10,710 bases of DNA, from the NCBI GenBank assembly GCA_021737115.1, contig JAIPER010000087.1, positions 1 to 10,710 on the forward strand, written 5' to 3'. The notes beneath the pieces are model-generated. The model ran no database searches. It saw only the letters and a list, made by a program, of their open reading frames with translations, and was not told where the DNA came from. Of the stretch, positions 5,690-10,710 are shown piece after piece; positions within the stretch are counted from its first letter, which is position 1; every line of letters begins with the position of its first letter. The translations under genes and the position numbers were made by a program. This stretch comes from Desulfohalobiaceae bacterium (GTDB taxonomy: Bacteria > Desulfobacterota > Desulfovibrionia > Desulfovibrionales > Desulfothermaceae).

Positions 5690-5794
5690 CTATCGTTCCG
5701 AGCTCCGAGCTCCACGTTTCTTCCGCGTTCCTCGCTCCGCGTTCCGAGCTCCGAGCTCCGAACTCCGAGCTCCGCGTTTCTTCCTCGCTCCGCG
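5690..5794 (-). repeat. GGAGCTCGGA repeat tract after the large hdrA stop codon
   Basis: The plus strand shows repeated CGAGCTCCGAGCTCC and CGCGTTTCTTCCTCGC words; on the minus strand these are the same CGCGGAGCTCGGA and GCGAGGAAGAAACGCGG words as at 685-845, less regularly spaced. The tract runs straight into the TAA at 5797-5795, as its counterpart runs straight from the TAG at 682-684. Confidence 0.85.
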
Positions 5795-8700
5795 TTACCC
5801 CAACGCCGCCTCCACCATGCACATGACCTTCTCGTCCTCGAAGTGCTTGATGCCGGCCGCCCCGGTGGGGCAGGCCACGGAGCAGGCCCCGCATCCCTTG
5901 CACAGGGCAGGCTGGACATGGGCCACGGTCACGGTTCTCTCTTCTCCTTCCCGCTCGATCAGTTCCACGGCGCTGTAAGGGCAGGCCTCGACGCACTGGC
6001 CGCAGCCCCGGCAGAAGATCTCGTCGATCCTGGAGACCACCCCTTCCACGGCGATCTCCTTCTGGGAAAGCACCACCGCTGCTTTGGACGCGGCCGCCTT
6101 GGCCTGGGCCACGGTCTCCTCGATGGGTTTGGGGTAGTGGGCCAGGCCGGCCAGAAAGATGCCCTCGGTGGCGAATTCCACCGGCCGCAGCTTGGGGTGG
6201 GCCTCCATGAAGAACTTGTCTTCGTTCAAGGAAAGCTTGTACAACTGGGCCAGGAGCTCGTTGTCCCGGGGAACCACGGCCGAAGCCAGCACCAGCAGGT
6301 CGGTTTCGATCTCCAGTTCCTGCTGCAGGATGTGGTCCATGGTCTTGACGACAAGGGACGAATCCCCCTTGACCACCTCGGGTTTGTTCTCCGGTTCATA
6401 GCGGATGAAGATGATGCCCTTTTCCCTGGCCTCCCTGTAGAGATCCTCCCGCTGGCCGTAGGTCCGAATGTCCCGGTAGAGAATCATGATGTTCATCTCC
6501 GGATTGATTTCCTTCAGGGTCAGGGCCGACTTGACGCTGTGCGTGCAGCAGACCTTGGAACAGTAGGGTCGCTCCGGCTCCCGGGAGCCCACGCACTGGA
6601 TAAAGACCGCGGTCTTGGCCTGTTTCAGACGTTCGTCGTCTTGCGTGAGGCAGCGGTCCAGGTCGAGGTGGGTCAGGACCCGGTCGTCCTGATTGTAGAG
6701 GTACTCCTGCGGTGTGTATTCCTCGGCCCCCACGGCCAGGATTACGGCGCCGTGGTCGATGTCCTTTTTCGTGCCGCCGTCCGTGGAAATGGTGGTGCTG
6801 AAATTGCCCACGAAACCGGCCGCCTCAGTGATGCTGCTGCTGGTGTAGACATCGATCCCGTCATGCTTTTTAACCCGTTGGATCATGGCCTGTAACTCTT
6901 CCGGCACGGAACGGCCGTTCCAGGTCTTTCTCAGGTTCAGGGCCTGGCCCCCCAGCTGATCGCTCTGCTCCACCAGGCTGGTCTGAAAGCCTTGATCGGC
7001 CAGACTCAGGGCCGCGGTCATGCCGGCCATTCCGCCGCCCACGACCAGGGCCGTGTTGTTGACCCCGATGGTCGGCCGCTCCAGGGGCTGGAGCAGGGCG
7101 GCCCTGGCCACGGACATGTGGACCAGGTCTTTGGCCTTGGCCGTGGCTTCGTCCTTCTCCTTGCTGTGCACCCAGGTGCACTGATTGCGGATGTTGGCCA
7201 TCTCGAAGAGATAGGGGTTCAGGCCGGTCTCGCGGATGGTCTCCTGAAAGAGCGGTTCGTGGGTCCTGGGGGTGCAGGCCGCGACCACCACCCGGTTCAG
7301 ACCCAGGTCCTTGATGGTCTGAGCCATTTTGTCCTGGGTGTCCTGGCTGCAGCTGAACTGGTTCTCCTCGACGTGGGCCACATGGGGCAGACCGCGGGCG
7401 TATTCGACCACTGCCGGCACATCGGCCACTCCGCCGATGTTCGAACCGCAGTTGCAGACAAAGACCCCGATCCTGACCTCCTGGTCAAGGACGTCCCGTT
7501 CCTCGGGAAAGATCTTCTCCTGAACCATGCTCCCCCGGGAATCTGTCAGAAACGAAGCGGCTTCGCAGGCTGCGGCCCCGGCCTCGGCCACTGAGGCCGG
7601 GATGTCCTTCGGCCCGAGGAAGGTCCCCGAGGCGAAGATCCCGGGTCGGGAGGTCCGGACCGGGGTGAAGGGCTCGGCCTCGATGAAATTGTAGTGGTTG
7701 AGGTCCAGGTCGATCCGCCTGGCGGTTTCCAGAGCGGATCTGGAGGTCTCCAGCCCAATGGAGAGAACGACCAGATCGAAGGCCTCCTCCTGCATCTGTC
7801 CGGATTCGTCCACATATTTAAGGAGCAGTTCGTCGCTGCCCGGGACCGGATCGATGGTGTGGACCCTGGATTTGACGAAACGCACCCCGGCCTCGTTTCT
7901 GGCCCGATCGTAGTAACGTTCGTAGTCCTTGCCAAAGGTCCGGATGTCCATGTTGAAAATGGAGCATTCCAGGTCCTGGCCGGCGTGTTCCTTGGCGATC
8001 ATGGCCTCTTTGACGGCGTACATGCAGCAGACCGAGGAGCAGTAGCCGTTGGCGCAGTGATTGGTGTCCCTGGAGCCGACGCACTGCAGCCAGGCGATCT
8101 TCTTCGGCTCCTGGTGGTCGGAGAGGCGCACCAGGTGGCCCATAGTCGGTCCGGAGGCGGAGAGGATCCGCTCGAATTCCAGGCTGGTCATGACGTTGGG
8201 ATGCGACTTGTAGGAATAAAATTCGGCCATGCGGGCCGGATCAAAGCCGTCTGTCCCCGGGCTGAGGATGACCGATCCCACTTCCAGTTCCAGGTCCCTG
8301 GGCTGCTGCTCATGTTCTATGGCCCCGGCCTGGCAGGCGTCCACGCACTGGTAGCAGTCGCAGCAGAAACTGCAGTTCAGGCAGCGCAGGGCTTCCTCAT
8401 GACCGGCCTCTTCACTGTACCCCTGCTCCACTTCCCGGAAGCCGCTCCTGCGCTCCTCTACCGGAAGCTCCGGCATCTGAGCCCGGAGAGCCACCGCTTC
8501 GTTGGGAGGGATGGGCCGGTAATAGGGGTTTTCCGATTCCATATGGACTTCGCGTCCGGCCTTCATGTCCTGACCGTCCAGGTAGCGCAGGATGGATTCG
8601 GCCGCTTCCTTGCCCGCGGCCACGGCCCCGATGGCCACCCAGGGTCCGGTCTGCAGGTCCCCGCCGGCAAAGAGTCCCTCCCGGCCGGTGGCGTAGGTCA

Positions 8701-10258
8701 CGGGATCGACTTCAGTGGTGCCCCAGCGGGAAAAGGCCAGGCCGTCTGTGTCCTCGATGGCCGAGATATCGGGCTGCTGCCCGATGGACGGGAAGATGCA
8801 ATCGGTGTCCACTTCGAACTCGCTTCCGGGCACGGGCACCGGACGGCGTCTGCCAGAGGAATCGGGCTCCCCGAGTTCCATTCTGATGCAGCGCAGCCCG
8901 TCAACGCGGCCGTCCCGGCCGATGATCTCCTGAGGGGCTGCCAGGTAGGTGATGTTGACCCCTTCCTCTTCAGCCGCTTCCACCTCTTCGGCCAGGGCCG
9001 GCATCTCGGATCGGGTGCGGCGATAGAGAATACTGACCTCTTCGGCCCCCAGGCGCACGGCGCAGCGGGCAACGTCCACGGCCACGTTTCCGCCGCCCAC
9101 GATGGTCACCTTTTTCCCTAGATCGGCCTTGCCGGAAAGATTGACCTCACGCAGAAAATCAACTCCCTGGCGGACCCCTTTGAGACGTTCCCCGGGCACG
9201 CCGAGGTCGATGCCTTTCTGGGCCCCCAGGGCCAGGTAGACCGCCTTGTAGCCCTGAGCAAAGAGATCGTCGACACCCAGATCCGGGCCGAGCGGGGTGT
9301 TGGTCCTGATCTCCACCCCTAAGTTGCTGATGACTTCGATCTCCTGGTCCAGGATGTCCCTGGGCAGCCTGTGCTCCGGGATGCCCGTCCTGAGCATGCC
9401 CCCGGCCTTGGGCTGGGATTCAAAGATGGTCGAGAGGATCCCTTTCCTGGCCAGTTGGTAGGCGGCGGAGAGCCCGGCCGGACCGGAGCCGACAACGGCC
9501 ACCCGCTCCTTTCTTTTCGGTTCGCAGGCGATCTCGATATCCCGGGGGTCGAAACTGTCCGCGGCCAGTCTCTTCAGGGAGCGGATGGATACGGCCCGGT
9601 CCACCTCCATCCGGCGGCAGCTGTTCTCGCAGCCCCGGACGCAGACGCGTCCCAGGACCCCGGGCAGGGGCAGATCGTCCATGATGATTTCCAGGGCCTC
9701 TTTGTATTTGCCCTGGCCCACCATCTGGACATAGCCCTGGACATTGAGCCCGGCCGGACAGGAGAGCCGGCAGGGAGCCCGGTCAGCCTTCTGAATGGCG
9801 TAGGCCCCGGGAATGGCCTGGCCGTACTTTTGATACGTGGCCTTGCGGGTGGAGAGCCCGAGATCGTATTCATTGGGCAATTCCACAGGGCAGACTTCGG
9901 CGCAGTCCCCGCAGCTGGTGCATTTGTCCAGATTGACGTAGCGGGGTTTCTGGTGAATGCGGGCGGTAAAGCGCCCGGGTTCTCCCGTCAATTCCTCGAG
10001 CTTGGCATTGGTCAGAAGCTCGATGTTCAGATGCCGGCCGACCTCGACCAGTTTGGGAGATATGATTCACATGGCGCAGTCATTGGTGGGAAAGGTCTTG
10101 TCCAGTTGGGACATCATCCCGCCAATGGCTGTCGATTCCTCTACAAGGTAGACATAGTATCCGGTTTCGGCCAGATCCAGGGCCGACTGCATGCCGGAGA
10201 TGCCTCCCCCGACAATAAGCACTGCGCCTTTTGTGGATTTCGGGGTGTCTGCTTTCAT
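5795..10258 (-). CDS. hdrA: Large multidomain HdrA with nested GltD-like module, selenocysteine-containing (Sec64)
   Basis: The 1487-residue protein runs from ATG at 10258 (GGAG 7 bases upstream) through TGA at 10069-10067 (Sec64) to TAA at 5797-5795. Order of parts: HdrA FAD motif (LIVGGGISGMQSALDLAE, about 13-30); C61-A-M-U64 before IISPKLVEVGRH; ferredoxin Cys113, 116, 119, 123; a GltD-like module at about 160-560 with Cys163, 167, 206, 210, 214, FAD motif VAVVGSGPAG (253-262) and NAD(P) motif VTIVGGGNVAVDVAR (384-398); then HdrA resumes with a Cys-rich stretch (626-642) and cluster residues Cys726, 740, 744, 745. A second HdrA unit starts at about 928 (RIGVFVCNCGSNIGG), with FAD motif from 1070, Cys1222, 1233, 1237, 1238, and two terminal ferredoxin motifs (Cys1416-1426, 1453-1463). 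The second unit has no CxxC/CxxU. Family knowledge suggests cytosolic electron bifurcation; NAD(P)H use is inferred from the GltD module. Without readthrough the N-terminus and first FAD motif are lost. Confidence 0.92.
10030..10051 (-). promoter_or_regulatory. Bacterial SECIS candidate of large hdrA
   Basis: Two folds are possible after the UGA. One matches the compact hdrA position by position: bases +22 to +27 with +32 to +37 around the loop GGCC (+28 to +31), five pairs including one G-U plus one G-A mismatch. The other pairs CUGGUC (+16 to +21) with GGCCGG (+28 to +33) around the loop GAGGUC, with two G-U pairs. Both put G at the start of the loop. No folding energies were computed. It is weaker than the other two SECIS candidates. 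Confidence 0.62.
10067..10069 (-). other. In-frame TGA decoded as selenocysteine (Sec64, large HdrA)
   Basis: TGA lies between TFPTNDCAM and IISPKLVEVGRH. The same position is TGA in the compact HdrA at 4450-4452. Both sides align to HdrA without frame change. Confidence 0.92.
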
Positions 10259-10265
10259 GCGTTGA

Positions 10266-10269
10266 CTCC
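10266..10269 (-). promoter_or_regulatory. Ribosome binding site of large hdrA
   Basis: GGAG on the minus strand, 7 bases before the ATG at 10258, supports this start over any start after the TGA. Confidence 0.75.
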
Positions 10270-10271
10270 AA

Positions 10272-10325
10272 TATCCAGTTTTCCCCCGGTTTTTTATCTT
10301 TAAAAAACCGGGGGAAAACTGGATA
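10272..10325. repeat. Perfect 25-bp inverted repeat with 4-base loop in the large hdrA leader
   Basis: Arm 10272-10296 (TATCCAGTTTTCCCCCGG followed by T6 and A) and arm 10301-10325 are perfectly complementary, with a TCTT loop (AAGA in the minus strand). It ends 2 bases before the GGAG of the ribosome binding site. The stem has AT and G/C blocks and no following T tract. It could be a leader control hairpin, an operator-like palindrome or a transposed palindromic element. Confidence 0.9.
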
Positions 10326-10351
10326 ATATAAATTATGTTTTACAAAACCAA
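10323..10351 (-). promoter_or_regulatory. Possible promoter of large hdrA
   Basis: On the minus strand, TTGGTT (10351-10346) and TATTAT (10328-10323) are spaced by 17 bases, a sigma-70-like pair with a weak -35 (3 of 6) and a good -10 (5 of 6). Transcription would start inside the 25-bp inverted repeat, so the repeat would act more as a DNA element than as a full RNA hairpin. The region is AT-rich, so a chance match is likely. Confidence 0.3.
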
Positions 10352-10710
10352 TATTTGTTATAGCTTTTTAGATCGAATATTTCAGAATTTGGTAAGTTCA
10401 CAACCCATGGTTCAAAATATTGGGCATGTTTCTGAGTTGCATACGTCACTTGAAGTGCAGAGTTTCAGATATTATTGAGCCAGGAGTTGGATCAGTATAG
10501 AACGACCCTCCCCTGACCCCTCCCTGATCAGGGAGGTGAACTTGAATACCAAACATTTTCAGCCAACAAGCAACCCTTTCCTCATCTCTGACCCCGATAC
10601 TGACTCACTTATTCACTGCCCTCTTCCCACTGCCCTATGCTTATTCATTCCAGTATTCCAGCCTGATCTATCCACTGTGCTCTGCTTCTTCACTGATTCA
10701 CTGATTTACT
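10326..10710. other. Spacer upstream of large hdrA; no gene seen
   Basis: These 385 bases hold no convincing coding frame. They include an AT-rich stretch (10326-10480), a perfect 18-base palindrome CCTCCCTGATCAGGGAGG (10519-10536), and a pyrimidine-rich end (about 10570-10710) with repeated CACTGCCC and TTCACTGATTCACTGA words, degenerate repeats similar in style to those in the other spacers. Confidence 0.6.

Larger units (their letters stand above)
5364..5794. other. 431-base spacer between large hdrA and mvhD; repeats only
   Basis: No gene seen. From the hdrA stop leftwards it holds a GGAGCTCGGA tract (5690-5794), the 33-bp dispersed repeat copy 2 (5626-5658) and a 29-bp inverted-repeat pair (5438-5612). 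The 74 bases before mvhD (5364-5437) show nothing beyond the ribosome binding site. The long, repeat-filled gap makes tight co-translation of hdrA and mvhD unlikely. Confidence 0.7.

Noticed and set aside
5606..6895. 429-codon open frame on the plus strand
   Set aside because: It begins in repeats and is antisense to the large hdrA, with the Gly/His/Leu-rich composition of a shadow frame in GC-rich DNA.
7694..9121. 475-codon open frame on the plus strand, and a similar one at 9371-10303
   Set aside because: Both are antisense shadows of the large hdrA, whose motifs are unambiguous; they have no recognisable domain or good ribosome binding site.
9989..9991. TTG at 9991 as the start of the large hdrA
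   Set aside because: It encodes an internal Leu (KLEELTGEPG); the HdrA N-terminus, Sec site and a proper ribosome binding site lie upstream at 10258.
10272..10325. Intrinsic terminator
   Set aside because: The hairpin lies in the leader of hdrA, next to its ribosome binding site, without a T tract after the stem in either direction.

Overview
The window looks like a chromosome segment from a Sec-decoding anaerobe, most likely a sulfate-reducing member of the Desulfobacterota (former Deltaproteobacteria). The gene content suggests this: complex I parts next to HdrA/MvhD electron-transfer genes. GC-rich coding regions are separated by AT-rich spacers full of short inverted and tandem repeats. 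The lineage is inferred, because there is no rRNA or other marker here.

Layout. Plus strand, left: the 3' end of a molybdopterin oxidoreductase (NuoG/FdhA-like, 1-684), a repeat-filled spacer, nuoH (1057-2037) and nuoI (2118-2621). Minus strand, read right to left: a 1487-residue multidomain HdrA (10258-5795), an MvhD-like protein (5363-4944) and a compact HdrA (4617-3064). nuoI and the compact hdrA converge on a 442-base spacer. The five spacers of more than 300 bases hold no gene I can support, but they carry many repeats and hairpins.

Main result. All three minus-strand genes are broken in a standard translation by one in-frame TGA, and each TGA fits selenocysteine (Sec), not a stop. In both HdrAs it falls at the same place, turning a CxxC motif into CxxU just before (I/L)SPK. 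In MvhD it replaces the Cys of the G-C-H-x-G-D-C-H motif. Each TGA is followed within about 20 nt by a hairpin with a small G-containing loop, as expected of a bacterial SECIS. The full genes are therefore 3064-4617 (517 aa, Sec56), 4944-5363 (139 aa, Sec68) and 5795-10258 (1487 aa, Sec64). Naive gene calling truncates all three.

How they may work together. HdrA carries FAD and Fe-S clusters for electron bifurcation or confurcation, and MvhD is the small [2Fe-2S] protein that passes electrons between HdrA and a partner oxidoreductase. The large HdrA has a GltD-like NAD(P)H:FAD module inserted into its first HdrA unit, plus a second HdrA unit with two C-terminal ferredoxin clusters, so it could link NAD(P)H, ferredoxin and a disulfide or quinone-side partner. 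NuoH and NuoI are the membrane and ferredoxin subunits of complex I. Whether the two gene sets cooperate is inference from proximity only. No hdrB, hdrC, nuoJ-N or sel genes lie in the window.
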